Of a stretch of 64,000 bases of DNA, positions 8,854-17,931 are shown piece by piece. The notes beneath the pieces are model-generated. The model was not told the origin of the DNA. It saw only the letters and a program-made list of their open reading frames with translations, and did no database searches. The DNA is from Nocardia rhamnosiphila NBRC 108938 (GTDB taxonomy: Bacteria; Actinomycetota; Actinomycetes; Mycobacteriales; Mycobacteriaceae). The translations under genes were made by a program, and so were the position numbers. Position 1 is the stretch's first letter; the number at the start of each line of letters is the position of its first letter. The stretch spans positions 434,001 through 498,000 of the forward strand of contig NZ_JOAJ01000002.1 in the NCBI RefSeq assembly GCF_000720425.1. Reading direction: 5' to 3'.

Positions 8854-8897
8854 ATTCAGGGCAGCTGCCGTACTCTTTGGACTACTTCTTGGGCTTT

Positions 8898-8913
8898 CGG
8901 CAGCATTCTGCCG
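8898..8913. promoter_or_regulatory. HipB operator copy 3 (promoter-proximal)
   Basis: CGGCAGCATTCTGCCG has perfect CGGCAG/CTGCCG arms and lies 13 bases before the hipB start codon, overlapping or just preceding the ribosome-binding GGAGGCGGT. Occupancy here would block transcription or translation initiation of hipBA. Confidence 0.7.
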
Positions 8914-8926
8914 GATTGGAGGCGGT

Positions 8927-9127
8927 ATGAATCGGATGCAGCGTATCGGCGCCGATATCCGTGCTGCCCGCCGCCAATACCGGCTCACTCAGGAGCAGCT
9001 CGCCGATCTCGCCGGAACATCGACCCGCACGGTGCGCGATATCGAGCACGGAACCGGGACAACCGGGATCGGAACGGTTGCCGAGGTCGCAGACGTCCTC
9101 GGTCTCACACTGGAACTCCGCGGATGA
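8927..9127 (+). CDS. hipB: HipB-like XRE antitoxin
   Basis: A 66-residue helix-turn-helix protein of the Cro/C1 (XRE) type: RAARRQYRLTQEQLADLAG followed by TSTRTVRDIEHG. It is the DNA-binding antitoxin of a type II HipBA module and should repress its own promoter through the three palindromes upstream. GGAGG lies a few bases before the ATG. Its stop overlaps the kinase start as ATGA (9124-9127), the usual coupling in hipBA operons. Confidence 0.85.
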   Translation: MNRMQRIGADIRAARRQYRLTQEQLADLAGTSTRTVRDIEHGTGTTGIGTVAEVADVLGLTLELRG

Positions 9128-10317
9128 CGGACCTGACCCGCCTCCGCACTGTTCGCGCCGCGGACGTCTACAAGTCCGGCCGACGAGCGGCGGCGATGAC
9201 GAAGAGCATCGACGGAACACTCGAGTTCCGTTACCTTCCCGAATATCTGACTGCATCCGAACGACCGATCGCCACCACGCTGCCATTGACCGACGAGCCG
9301 ATCCGCACTTTCGGAGGAAGCCTGCCGGCCTACTTCGCGGGGTTGCTCCCCGAAGGACACCGGCTGTCGGTACTGCGACGGGCGGTGAAAACCGGCCTCG
9401 ACGACGAACTCACCCTGCTACTGGCGGTCGGCACCGACGCACCCGGGGACGTGCAGGTGATACCTCGTGGAGAACCTCTGGTCGAGGTTCCGGCACTCGT
9501 CAGCGGCGAGTCCCCTGCCGATCTGGACTTCACGGACTTGGTGGAGACGGTCGACCCTCATGCGCTGCCGGGTGTGCAACAGAAGGCCAGCACGTCCATG
9601 ATCAGCACGCCTCTCGCGGCCGGTTTCGGACGGTTCGTCCTGAAACTCTCGCAGGATGGGTTTCCGCATCTGGTGGAGAACGAAGCGCTTCACCTGGAGG
9701 CGGCGCGGTTGCTCAAGGTTCCCGTCGCCGCCGGGCAGTTGATCACCGACCGCGCAGGCACGTCCGGATTGCTGGTGCGACGGTTCGACCGTGTCGAGCG
9801 GGGCGGCGAATGGACTCGCCTGGCGTTCGAAGACGCCACACAAGTAATGGGAATCCCGCCTGCGGGGAAGTACACAGTGGACGCGATCGAAGCCGTCCGG
9901 GCACTCGCGGCCGTGGCGCACGCACCGCGCGTCGCCGTACGGAACCTGTACCTGCAATTCTTGTTCGCCTGGCTCACCGGGAACGGGGATCTACACGCCA
10001 AGAACCTCGGCGTGCTCGAAGCTCCGGACAATCGCTGGGCAATCGCACCGATATACGACATCCCCGGCACACTGATCTACGACGATGATTCGATGGCACT
10101 GCCGATAGGCGGCCGAACCCGCAAACTGAAGGCACGCGACTGGATCGGCTTTGGCGCCGAGATCGGCCTACCCGACCGTGGCGCAGCCTCCGCGCGCGCC
10201 GTCGCCCTGCGCGCCGCGGCGGCTGTCGACTACGGCCGGCTCCCTTTCACCGGCTCCCCGGTCCGACGAGTGGAACGTGAACTGGGGTTCCGCCGCAGCG
10301 AGTTGCAGCGGCTGTAA
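9124..10317 (+). CDS. hipA: HipA-like Ser/Thr kinase toxin
   Basis: A 397-residue HipA-family kinase. Family features in order: the N-terminal GGSLPAYFAGLLPEG segment, the loop GVQQKAS (equivalent to the GVQPKxS autophosphorylation/ATP loop of E. coli HipA), the catalytic motif GNGDLHAKNLGVL, and the metal-binding Asp in APIYDIPG. E. coli HipA phosphorylates glutamyl-tRNA synthetase to halt growth; whether this one shares that target is unknown. It is somewhat shorter than the E. coli protein (440 residues), but the key residues are present, so it should be active. Translation is coupled to hipB by a 4-base overlap. Confidence 0.87.
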   Translation: MTDLTRLRTVRAADVYKSGRRAAAMTKSIDGTLEFRYLPEYLTASERPIATTLPLTDEPIRTFGGSLPAYFAGLLPEGHRLSVLRRAVKTGLDDELTLLLAVGTDAPGDVQVIPRGEPLVEVPALVSGESPADLDFTDLVETVDPHALPGVQQKASTSMISTPLAAGFGRFVLKLSQDGFPHLVENEALHLEAARLLKVPVAAGQLITDRAGTSGLLVRRFDRVERGGEWTRLAFEDATQVMGIPPAGKYTVDAIEAVRALAAVAHAPRVAVRNLYLQFLFAWLTGNGDLHAKNLGVLEAPDNRWAIAPIYDIPGTLIYDDDSMALPIGGRTRKLKARDWIGFGAEIGLPDRGAASARAVALRAAAAVDYGRLPFTGSPVRRVERELGFRRSELQRL

Positions 10318-10342
10318 CGTCGATCGCGGCCGCTGCAAGTCC

Positions 10343-11050
10343 TCAGGCGAAACCGCGGAACACACCGTCCGGATCGGCGGCATCGGCGAAGTCCTGGAAG
10401 TCCATATTGGCGATGGACAGATTGTTTTCGATGCCCCACATCTCCGACGGGAGGATTCGGACCGTCCGGCCGCGTTCGTGACCGGTCTCCTCCGGGCCGG
10501 TGTCGACAGCGAGGATCGGGTGTTCGGGGTCGGTGAGAGTGACGGTGTCGGCGAGGAAAGCGAAGTAGGTCGGCCGGTCACCGATCTTGTCGAGCAGTGC
10601 ATCGATCGACAAGCCCTCGTTCTCCGGATTGTCGATACAGGTCAGCGTGGCGACGAATTCGGCCTCCTCGCCCGCGCCGGGGGCCATCGCCAATGCGGCC
10701 ACGATCCGCCACGCCTCGTCGTCACCGAAGTCGGTCCGGATGAACAGCGACACGTCGTCGTCGAGGTGGTCGTCCAGGCTGCGCCCCGTGCCGAGCGCTT
10801 CGGTGAGTTCCGCACCGGCCCGCGCGGCCGCATCGGCCGGGATGTCCTCGCGGTCCTGTCCGGCACCGTCCGGCGAAACGATAGAGGCGATGATCCGTTC
10901 ACAGTCGAGCGGGGACAGTGAGATATCGCTGCGGATCTCGAATGTCCAGGGACCGAGGGACTCTCGGTGGGCTACCGGTGTCTGCCTCACCGAGGGTTCC
11001 GGCTCGGGTTCGCCGGTATCGGTATGCCACTGGCGCAGGGTGAACGACAT
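10343..11050 (-). CDS. DUF6924-like hypothetical protein
   Basis: A 235-residue acidic protein. The middle part has LFIRTDFGDDEAW, and the end reads EMWGIENNLSIANMDFQDFA followed by a Gly-Val-Phe-Arg-Gly ending. I associate this pattern with the DUF6924 domain of actinobacteria, whose function is unknown. I start at the ATG at 11050; an in-frame ATG six codons earlier exists. It is convergent with hipA and has no operon partner. Confidence 0.6.
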   Translation of the reverse strand: MSFTLRQWHTDTGEPEPEPSVRQTPVAHRESLGPWTFEIRSDISLSPLDCERIIASIVSPDGAGQDREDIPADAAARAGAELTEALGTGRSLDDHLDDDVSLFIRTDFGDDEAWRIVAALAMAPGAGEEAEFVATLTCIDNPENEGLSIDALLDKIGDRPTYFAFLADTVTLTDPEHPILAVDTGPEETGHERGRTVRILPSEMWGIENNLSIANMDFQDFADAADPDGVFRGFA

Positions 11051-11213
11051 TCGGCGATGGTAGAGCACCGGCCCGACACCCGGCGGACGCTCCTGGCGTA
11101 CCAGCGTTCCCCTTTCCGGCTACTGCCTGGGGACCGCATCCCGTCGATATACGGGCCGTAGCAGCCGGTGTGCGGAGTGTCCGGAGGGCGGCCCCGAACA
11201 GGGCATCTTATTG

Positions 11214-11231
11214 ACAGTCCAATCAGACTGT
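11214..11231. promoter_or_regulatory. Inverted repeat upstream of the second lipid operon, probable TetR operator
   Basis: ACAGTC and GACTGT arms (perfect 6-bp inverted repeat) flank a 6-base centre, inside the sequence TTGACAGTCC that could also serve as a -35 box. The site lies about 45 bases before the crotonase start. The third gene of that operon encodes a TetR-family regulator, so this is its most likely autoregulatory site. Confidence 0.6.
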
Positions 11232-11275
11232 GAAAGCGTGCTCGGCACCGACGCCGCCCAGATTGGAATACCGAG

Positions 11276-12199
11276 ATGACCTTCGCCGGTAATACGGTCG
11301 ACTACGCAGTACGCGACCATCGCGCCTACCTCACCCTGAACCGCCCGGAGCGGCTGAACGCGATCACCGGCGAGATGGCCGGGGAGATCGGCGCGGCCGT
11401 CGCCGCGGCGAATGCCGACGATTCCGTGCGTGTCATCGTGATCCAGGGCGCCGGGCGCGCCTTCTGCGCGGGCTACGATCTGAAGCTCTATGCCGAAGGC
11501 GGCGAAGAACATCAGGGTGCGGTCTGGGATCCGATCAAGGACTTCCGGATGATGAAGGCCAATACCGACCACTTCTTCTCGCTCTGGCGCTCGGCCAAGC
11601 CGACCGTCGCCAAAGTGCACGGTTACGCGGTGGCGGGCGGCAGCGATATCGCCCTGTCCTGCGATTTGGTCGTGATGGCCGAGGATGCCCGGATCGGTTA
11701 CATGCCGGCCCGGGTATGGGGCTGCCCCACGACCGCGATGTGGGTGTATCGCCTCGGCGCCGAACGTGCCAAACGGATGCTGCTCACCGGTGACACCATC
11801 GACGGGGTCCGGGCCCGGGAGTGGGGGCTGGTCATCGATGCGGTACCGGCGGCCGAACTCGACACCGCGGTAGAAGACCTCGTCGACCGGATGGCCGGGG
11901 TCCCGACCAATCAGCTGGTCATGCAGAAGATGATGATCAACCAGGCATACGACAACATGGGCCTGCAAACCACCCAGAACCTTGCCGTCCTCTTCGACGG
12001 CATCACCCGTCACTCCCCCGAAGGCCGCTGGTTCGTCGACTTCGCCCAGCAACACGGCTTCGATGCCGCGGTCCAGTGGCGTGATACCGGTCGTTTCATC
12101 CCCGACGGCGGCGGCGATATCCCGTCCGACGACGAAATCGGCCGGATGAAACGCGAACTCGACGAGAAAGCGGCCGCCACGGCGGAGCGCGGCCGATGA
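11276..12199 (+). CDS. Enoyl-CoA hydratase/isomerase (crotonase) family protein
   Basis: A 307-residue crotonase with a C-terminal extension beyond the usual 260 residues. The N-terminal fold signature is AYLTLNRPERLNAI. The oxyanion-hole segments are AFCAGYDLKLY and YAVAGGSDIALSC, and RIGYMPARVWG is the later helix. The start ATG has only a weak ribosome site. Its end overlaps the CoA ligase start as ATGA. With the ligase and TetR gene it forms a three-gene operon, probably for uptake and degradation of a carboxylic acid of unknown identity. Confidence 0.85.
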   Translation: MTFAGNTVDYAVRDHRAYLTLNRPERLNAITGEMAGEIGAAVAAANADDSVRVIVIQGAGRAFCAGYDLKLYAEGGEEHQGAVWDPIKDFRMMKANTDHFFSLWRSAKPTVAKVHGYAVAGGSDIALSCDLVVMAEDARIGYMPARVWGCPTTAMWVYRLGAERAKRMLLTGDTIDGVRAREWGLVIDAVPAAELDTAVEDLVDRMAGVPTNQLVMQKMMINQAYDNMGLQTTQNLAVLFDGITRHSPEGRWFVDFAQQHGFDAAVQWRDTGRFIPDGGGDIPSDDEIGRMKRELDEKAAATAERGR

Positions 12200-13803
12200 C
12201 CCCGCTCACCCGATCCGTATGGCCGATCGACATCAGCAGTCCCGTGCTCGAGCTCACCGTGGGCGGACTGCTCCAACAGGCGGCCGCCGAGGCACCCGAA
12301 CGGCTCGCGCTCGTCTCGGTCGCGCCCGACCGCGACGACCGCACCTGGACTTACGCACAGTTGCTCGACGATGCCGAACGTGCGGCAGCCTGGTTGCTCG
12401 ACCGTTTCCGGCCGGGTGAACATATAGCCGTATGTGCGCCGAATGTCCCCGAATGGCTCGTACTCCAGTACGGCGCCGCCCTCGGCGGCCTGGTGCTCGT
12501 CACGACCAACCCCGCTCTGCGCGGATCCGAACTCGAATACGCGCTCGACAGGTCACGCGCGGCCGGTGTCTTCCACACCGACAGCTTCCGCGGCACCGAT
12601 ATGGCCGTACAGATCCGCACGGTGCTGCCCGCAGTGCCCGCGGTCCGGGAATCCATTGCCTTCGAAGGCTGGCTCGACGAGGTACGCCGCACCGAGAAGC
12701 GGGCGCAGTTACCGGTTGTCGATCCGCGGTCGGCCACCCAGATCCAATTCACCTCCGGCACCACCGGCCGGGCGAAGCCGGCGGTACTCGCGCACCGGTC
12801 GATGGTGACCAACGCCGCGTTTGTCCGTGACCGCTGCGGCGCCTCTCCGGGAGCGATATTCGCCACCGCGCTGCCGCTGTTCCACACCGCGGGCTGCGGT
12901 CTGGCCGCACTGGGTTCGATGTACCAGCGGGCCACGCTCGTTCTCGCCGAGATCTTCGATCCCACCACAATGCTGACGGCGATCCAGGATCATCACGCCG
13001 AGATCTACGGTGGCGTGCCCGCGATGCTGCACGCCTTACTCGCGCATCCCGGACTTGCCGATTTCGACCTCGGTGCGTTGCGGGTCGTCATGTCCGGGGG
13101 CGATGCCGTCCAGCCTGCCCTGGTCGACGCCTGGGCGAAACTCTGCGGCGCCGCGACCAGCGCGGTCTACGGTCAGACCGAACTCGGGCCGATCGTATGC
13201 CAGACGAGTCCGGCCGACAGCCACGAGGACAACCGGTTCACGGCGGGCCGGCCCCTGCCCGGAGTGGAAGTGTCCATCGTCGATCCCGGCACCGGTGCGG
13301 TGCAGCCCCTCGGGGTCGAGGGCGAGATCTGTGCCCGCGGGTACCAGCAGATGATCGGTTACCTCGATATGCCCGCCGAGACCGCACAGACGATTGATGC
13401 CGAGGGCCGGCTGCGCACCGGCGATCTCGGGACGATGGACGCCCGCGGATACATCCGGGTCACCGGACGACTCAAGGATATGATCATCCGCGGCGGGGAG
13501 AACATCTATCCACGCGAGATCGAACAAGCTCTGGTCGCGCACCCCGCGATCGCCGACGCGGCTGTGCTCGGCCTGCCCGACGAGATCTGGGGCGAAAGTG
13601 TGGCCGCCGTGGTCCGGCCGGACCCGGCAACGCCGGCCCCCACGCCGGCGGAGCTGCACGATTACCTGCGGGAACGACTCGCCCCGCACAAGACTCCCAA
13701 AGCCTGGTACGTCGCCGAGAGCTTTCCCGTCAACGCGATGGGCAAGCTCCAGAAATTCCGGCTTCGTGACCAGATCGCCGACGGCCGGCTGGAAACATTG
13801 TGA
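12196..13803 (+). CDS. AMP-dependent acyl-CoA synthetase (FadD-like)
   Basis: A 535-residue adenylate-forming ligase. Motifs: QFTSGTTGRAKPAVLAHRS (P-loop), YGQTELGPI (A5), RTGDLGTMDARGYIRVTGR with DMIIRGGENIYPREIE (hinge and A8), and the catalytic lysine near the C-terminus in MGKLQKFRL. The GGENIYP form is typical of medium- to long-chain fatty acid or aryl-acid CoA ligases. It overlaps the upstream crotonase (ATGA) and the downstream TetR gene (GTGA), so the three are translationally coupled. Confidence 0.88.
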   Translation: MTPLTRSVWPIDISSPVLELTVGGLLQQAAAEAPERLALVSVAPDRDDRTWTYAQLLDDAERAAAWLLDRFRPGEHIAVCAPNVPEWLVLQYGAALGGLVLVTTNPALRGSELEYALDRSRAAGVFHTDSFRGTDMAVQIRTVLPAVPAVRESIAFEGWLDEVRRTEKRAQLPVVDPRSATQIQFTSGTTGRAKPAVLAHRSMVTNAAFVRDRCGASPGAIFATALPLFHTAGCGLAALGSMYQRATLVLAEIFDPTTMLTAIQDHHAEIYGGVPAMLHALLAHPGLADFDLGALRVVMSGGDAVQPALVDAWAKLCGAATSAVYGQTELGPIVCQTSPADSHEDNRFTAGRPLPGVEVSIVDPGTGAVQPLGVEGEICARGYQQMIGYLDMPAETAQTIDAEGRLRTGDLGTMDARGYIRVTGRLKDMIIRGGENIYPREIEQALVAHPAIADAAVLGLPDEIWGESVAAVVRPDPATPAPTPAELHDYLRERLAPHKTPKAWYVAESFPVNAMGKLQKFRLRDQIADGRLETL

Positions 13804-14465
13804 ACCGGAAGCCCGTGCGCGCCGAGCACGGTGGAGATTCGGAGCGGCCGCCTTCCGCGCCGCCGGCGGCGCGCGCGGCGATTCCGACCCGTAAAGAGCA
13901 GCATGCGAGAACCCGTGCGGCGCTGCTCGACGCCACGATCCGATGTCTGGTGGAGCACGGCTACGCCGGGACGACCACGCAGCGGATCCAAGAGGCGGCC
14001 GGTGTATCGCGGGGCGCGCTGCTCCATCATTTCCCCTCGAAATCGGAACTACTGGTCGCCGCGATCCACCACATCGCCGATATCCGCCTGCGTCACCTCG
14101 GTGAAGTCGCCGCCGATCTCGGCGACGGCCCCGAGGCCCTGGCACAGCTGGTGCGGGCGATCCGGTCGGCGATGACCGGACCGCCCTTTCAGGCCGCCCT
14201 CGAGCTGTGGGCCGCCTCCCGCACCGATACGCAACTGCGCGAGGCGCTACTGCCGGCGGAGAAACGGCTGGGGTCCGCACTCCGCGCGTTCTTCCGGCAG
14301 CATGCGGGCATCGCCGATCCCGAAGCGGCCCGCACCGCCTTCGAATCGCTCATGGCCCTCGTGCGCGGACTCGAACTGACCCGCCTCATGCGCGCCGATC
14401 CGACCGTGGCCGACCGGATCGTCGATGACTGGCTGCTCAGCGTGGACCGGTTGCGCGACAGCTGA
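13800..14465 (+). CDS. TetR family transcriptional regulator
   Basis: A 221-residue regulator. After a ~35-residue basic, Arg/Pro/Ala-rich N-terminal extension comes the TetR DNA-binding domain: LLDATIRCLVEHGYAGTTTQ, then IQEAAGVSRGALLHHFPSK (helix-turn-helix). The C-terminal ~130 residues form the helical ligand-binding domain, probably for an acyl-CoA in this setting. The GTG start overlaps the ligase stop. It likely represses its own operon through the ACAGTC/GACTGT repeat at 11214-11231. Confidence 0.88.
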   Translation: MNRKPVRAEHGGDSERPPSAPPAARAAIPTRKEQHARTRAALLDATIRCLVEHGYAGTTTQRIQEAAGVSRGALLHHFPSKSELLVAAIHHIADIRLRHLGEVAADLGDGPEALAQLVRAIRSAMTGPPFQAALELWAASRTDTQLREALLPAEKRLGSALRAFFRQHAGIADPEAARTAFESLMALVRGLELTRLMRADPTVADRIVDDWLLSVDRLRDS

Positions 14466-14468
14466 CGG

Positions 14469-15713
14469 CTATACCGGCCACAGCGGGGGTGACGGGGGAA
14501 AGACGACGGGTAGCGCGGTCAACGCGCGATGGAACGCACCGGTACGCCAGGTCAGCTCGGCGGCCGGCACCGCCAGCCGGATCTCGGGTAGGCCGTCGAG
14601 CAACTGGTCGATGGCATCCTGCGCGATCAGATAGGCCAGCGAACTCGCCGGACAGACGTGCGGCCCGCCACCGAAGGCCAGGTGCGCGCGGTTGCCCGCA
14701 TGCTGGTTCGACCCGATCGCCGGATCGGTGTTACAGGCGGCCATACTGATGACGACGGGCTGATGGGCCGGCAGCCAGACATCGTCGATGAGGATCGGCT
14801 GTTTCGGGAACGTGAAACAGAAATTCGCCATCGGCGGATCATTGAACAGCACCTCGTCCAGAGCGTCTCGGGTGGACAGGCTTCCGTCGAGCGCCCGGCC
14901 CCCGAACTGCTCGTCGGTGAGCATCAGACGCAGCGCATTGACGATCAGATTCTGCAGCGGTTCGATACCGGCCCCGTAGAGCGTGCCCACCTGATTCATG
15001 ATCTCGGGCTCGGTCAATGCGCTCGAATGCCGCATCATCCGTGTCGTCACATCATCACCGGGTTCGGCGCGTTTGAGTTCGACCAGATCCGCCAGCGATT
15101 TCATCAGCGTCTGGGCGCCCTCCTCCGCGCCGACGCCCTCGAACATCGCCGCCATGCCGGCCGCGGCCCGCTGCGCGATCTCGGTGGGACAGCCCAACAT
15201 CGCGTTCAGCACCGCGAAGGTGAGCGGAAACGCATACTGCCGGATCAGATCAGCGGATCCGTCGCCGCAGAAGGAGTTGATCAATGGAACAGCGATCTGC
15301 TCCACGGTCGCGTGCAGACCGAACGGGTCGACCTCGGCCAGCCCCGCGACGATGGCCTGCCGGTAGCGCGCGTGTGCGCGGCCGTCGTTACGCCGTGCGT
15401 TCGGCCGCCACTGCATGAGCGGCAGTACCGGGCAATCCGCCGGAATATCGCGCTGCCACATACGCGGATCGGCCGGGAAATGGTCCGGATCACCGAAGAT
15501 ACGCAGTGCGGTGTAATAGCCGATCACCAGCGTCGCGGGCACCCCGGGAGCCACCTCCACCGGAACCAGCGACCCGTACTGTTCCCGCATCGCGCGATAG
15601 GTGCTGTGCGGATCGACCGCGAAATCCGGTACATACAGCGGGATCCGTGGGCCGTCGGTACCGGTCGGTGAGCTGCCCGGAGCCCGGGGCAATAGCTGAT
15701 CGGAATTCGTCAC
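14469..15713 (-). CDS. CYP157-like cytochrome P450 lacking the ExxR arginine
   Basis: About 414 residues of cytochrome P450. The heme-ligand loop is HLAFGGGPHVCPASSLA, with the Cys ligand followed by Pro-Ala instead of the usual x-Gly. In the K-helix the near-invariant ExxR reads DEVLFNDPP, so Phe replaces Arg. Both deviations, plus PPMANFCFTFP and ELTWRTGAFHRALTALPV, match my recollection of the CYP157 family of Streptomyces, encoded in conservons. No conservon genes are present here. The start is uncertain: GTG at 15713 has an AGGA at good spacing, while ATG at 15734 has none. Substrate unknown. Confidence 0.78.
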   Translation of the reverse strand: MTNSDQLLPRAPGSSPTGTDGPRIPLYVPDFAVDPHSTYRAMREQYGSLVPVEVAPGVPATLVIGYYTALRIFGDPDHFPADPRMWQRDIPADCPVLPLMQWRPNARRNDGRAHARYRQAIVAGLAEVDPFGLHATVEQIAVPLINSFCGDGSADLIRQYAFPLTFAVLNAMLGCPTEIAQRAAAGMAAMFEGVGAEEGAQTLMKSLADLVELKRAEPGDDVTTRMMRHSSALTEPEIMNQVGTLYGAGIEPLQNLIVNALRLMLTDEQFGGRALDGSLSTRDALDEVLFNDPPMANFCFTFPKQPILIDDVWLPAHQPVVISMAACNTDPAIGSNQHAGNRAHLAFGGGPHVCPASSLAYLIAQDAIDQLLDGLPEIRLAVPAAELTWRTGAFHRALTALPVVFPPSPPLWPV

Positions 15714-15787
15714 CGGACGAATCCTAGGCACCATACCGGTGCGATATCGCCGAACAGACGCAGTCGTTCCCGGGCGACAGCCGGTTT

Positions 15788-17056
15788 TCAGCCGAGGTCC
15801 GGTGGTGCCAACTCGGCGCCGAACAGGTAGGTGGTGCCACGCGCCCAGCCCGGGGCGCCTTCCCGGACGAAACGGGCCCACGCACCCGTGACCCGGTCGG
15901 TGAGGCGGGCCGGGTGTCGTCCACTCAGCATCGGCGCGTGCTGCCAGGCAGCGGAGTTGCCGAAGAGGAAAGGCAGTTCGAGGCAATGGCACGCACCGAA
16001 CGGGCTCCCCGGAGGCGACCAGTCGAATCGGTAGACCCACGGTGCATTTCGTCGCGCGAGTAGCAACGCGAGTCGGCGTGCGGGCCCCGCGAACAGCCGC
16101 TCGGTCACCGCCCGCACCAGCACCGGCTCGCCGGGAGCGAAAGCGGCCGCCTCGTCGCGTGTGGTACCGATCATCAATTCGACCTCACCGCCGTTCATTC
16201 CTACTGCGGTAATCGGATCGGCGGAAACCAGGTCGCCGTCGGCGACCAAGCGGAATGGAGGAACGGGTTCGGCAGGGTCGGCGGTTCGTCGCATGACCGT
16301 CGACTGGGCAGTAAGGAGCGCGGTGACCGGCACGTCGGCGAGCCGACCGGCGTCACGCGGCGCGATGGCGAGTTCCTCCAGTATCAGCGCACCGATACGT
16401 TCGGCCTCGCCCGTTGTCAATGCGTTCATCCCCGCCGGGGTGCTCTGCAGTACGGCTCGCCGGAACAGACCGTTCGCGCGCTCGCCCGCGAGCAAGGTCA
16501 GGATCGACAGCGCCCCCGCGGACTGACCGGCGACCGTCACCGCACCGGGATCCCCGCCGAACCCCTCGATATTGTCGTGGACCCAACGCAGTGCGGCCAG
16601 TTGGTCGAGCAGCCCGAGGTTACCGGGACTCACCCCCGGCAGGTACAGGAATCCCAGGGCACCCAACCGGTAATTGACGGTCACCACCACGATGTCTCCG
16701 CGGGCCGCCAATTCGGCACCGTCGTACCAGGGCAGTCCCCCGGACCCGCTGACGAATCCTCCACCGTGCAGGAAGACGAGCACCGCCCGGGAGCCTCCAC
16801 CCGGCGGCGTCCAGACATTCAGTGTCAGACAATCCTCGGCTTGCGCGACCTCGACATCACCCATCACCGCGGCCAGCCGTGAGGGCAACTGAGGTGCCGC
16901 CGGGCCGGGTCGCACGGCATCGAGGACCCCCGCCCGAGGCGATACGGTCGCCGGTGGCGCGAATCGGGCGGCGCGGGCGTAGGGGATCCCGCGAAACGCG
17001 GTAACCGGGCCGGACCTGGTTCCCCGGACCTTGCCGCCGGTGGTGTCGACGATCAT
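15788..17056 (-). CDS. Type B carboxylesterase
   Basis: A 422-residue alpha/beta-hydrolase esterase of the carboxylesterase/para-nitrobenzyl esterase family. It has the N-terminal FRGIPYA segment, the EDCLTLNVWTP motif, the oxyanion-hole HGGGFVSG, and the nucleophile elbow GDPGAVTVAGQSAGA. The C-terminal catalytic histidine is probably in FGACHCLELPFLF. It is shorter than the usual ~500 residues, mainly in the C-terminal half, but no motif is missing. The ATG overlaps the stop of the VOC gene (ATGA), so the two are co-translated. Confidence 0.86.
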   Translation of the reverse strand: MIVDTTGGKVRGTRSGPVTAFRGIPYARAARFAPPATVSPRAGVLDAVRPGPAAPQLPSRLAAVMGDVEVAQAEDCLTLNVWTPPGGGSRAVLVFLHGGGFVSGSGGLPWYDGAELAARGDIVVVTVNYRLGALGFLYLPGVSPGNLGLLDQLAALRWVHDNIEGFGGDPGAVTVAGQSAGALSILTLLAGERANGLFRRAVLQSTPAGMNALTTGEAERIGALILEELAIAPRDAGRLADVPVTALLTAQSTVMRRTADPAEPVPPFRLVADGDLVSADPITAVGMNGGEVELMIGTTRDEAAAFAPGEPVLVRAVTERLFAGPARRLALLLARRNAPWVYRFDWSPPGSPFGACHCLELPFLFGNSAAWQHAPMLSGRHPARLTDRVTGAWARFVREGAPGWARGTTYLFGAELAPPDLG

Positions 17057-17931
17057 CGCGCCGCGCCGAAGAAAAGCCCGCAACCGCACGCGTCCCGGCC
17101 GGAAACGAAGAATCCGGTGCCGGTGGTCCGCGTCTCGGTGCCCGCTTCCTCGACGCATTTCCGGGCCCGGCCGATATCGTCGACCACAACGGTCAGCGCC
17201 GCCAGATATGACGGCGCCGGCGCGGTCTCACCCGGCAGCACCTCCGGCGCAGCCGACGCGGATACGATCTCGATGCGCGCATTGCCGCGGGTCAGAACGG
17301 TCGCCGGACCGGCGGTCTCCGGCGTGACGCCGAGAACATGCTGATAGCGCCCTACGACGGCGTCGAGTTCGGCGTCGGCGACGACGATCAGCAAAGCGTT
17401 CAACCCAAGGGCACCGTTCGGGTGGGTCAAATAACGCGGTTGCAGAACGTATTCACGGGTGAGGTGCTGGGCGACACCGATATAGCCCTCGGCCGTCGAG
17501 CGCGGATCCAAATGGACAGACCGGGCCCGCAACACCGCCGGGCCGTCCTCGGTGTCGACCGGCCGCTCGAGATCCAGCACCCCGGAAGTCCGCAGCCCGG
17601 CCGCGCCCAGTCGCGCGTCGGTACCCTCCGCATCCGCTGTCTCGAAGCTGAGAATCCGCAGCCCTTCGTGCTGCTCCACCATCTGCTTGGTATGCCACGG
17701 GTCGGGGGCGGAGTCGTCCACGATGCCGAGCAGCTCGATATACGAATCACCGAACAGCGCACACATATTGGCCGTACAACCCGCCGTCAGTGGGGCCCCC
17801 GGCCGCTCGGACAACATATGCCGCGACCGCGGGCTCAGGGTGAACCCGAACGACCGATACGTCGCCTCCATGGTGTCCAGATCGCGATTGACGATCCCGA
17901 CGTGGTGAAAACCGTTGATGTCGTGTCCCAT
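17053..17931 (-). CDS. VOC (glyoxalase/bleomycin resistance) superfamily protein
   Basis: A 292-residue protein with a vicinal-oxygen-chelate module starting INGFHHVGIVNRDLDTMEATY and a second half-module around LNALLIVVADAELDAVVGRYQ, ending GRDACGCGLFFG. The first His (HHVG) and the Glu of DSYIELLGIV are plausible metal ligands. The layout resembles glyoxalase-like single-chain proteins with two VOC units. The function could be dioxygenase, isomerase or binding protein. I use the ATG at 17931; the longer open frame upstream is compositionally unlike protein. It is coupled to the esterase by a 4-base overlap. Confidence 0.78.
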   Translation of the reverse strand: MGHDINGFHHVGIVNRDLDTMEATYRSFGFTLSPRSRHMLSERPGAPLTAGCTANMCALFGDSYIELLGIVDDSAPDPWHTKQMVEQHEGLRILSFETADAEGTDARLGAAGLRTSGVLDLERPVDTEDGPAVLRARSVHLDPRSTAEGYIGVAQHLTREYVLQPRYLTHPNGALGLNALLIVVADAELDAVVGRYQHVLGVTPETAGPATVLTRGNARIEIVSASAAPEVLPGETAPAPSYLAALTVVVDDIGRARKCVEEAGTETRTTGTGFFVSGRDACGCGLFFGAAR

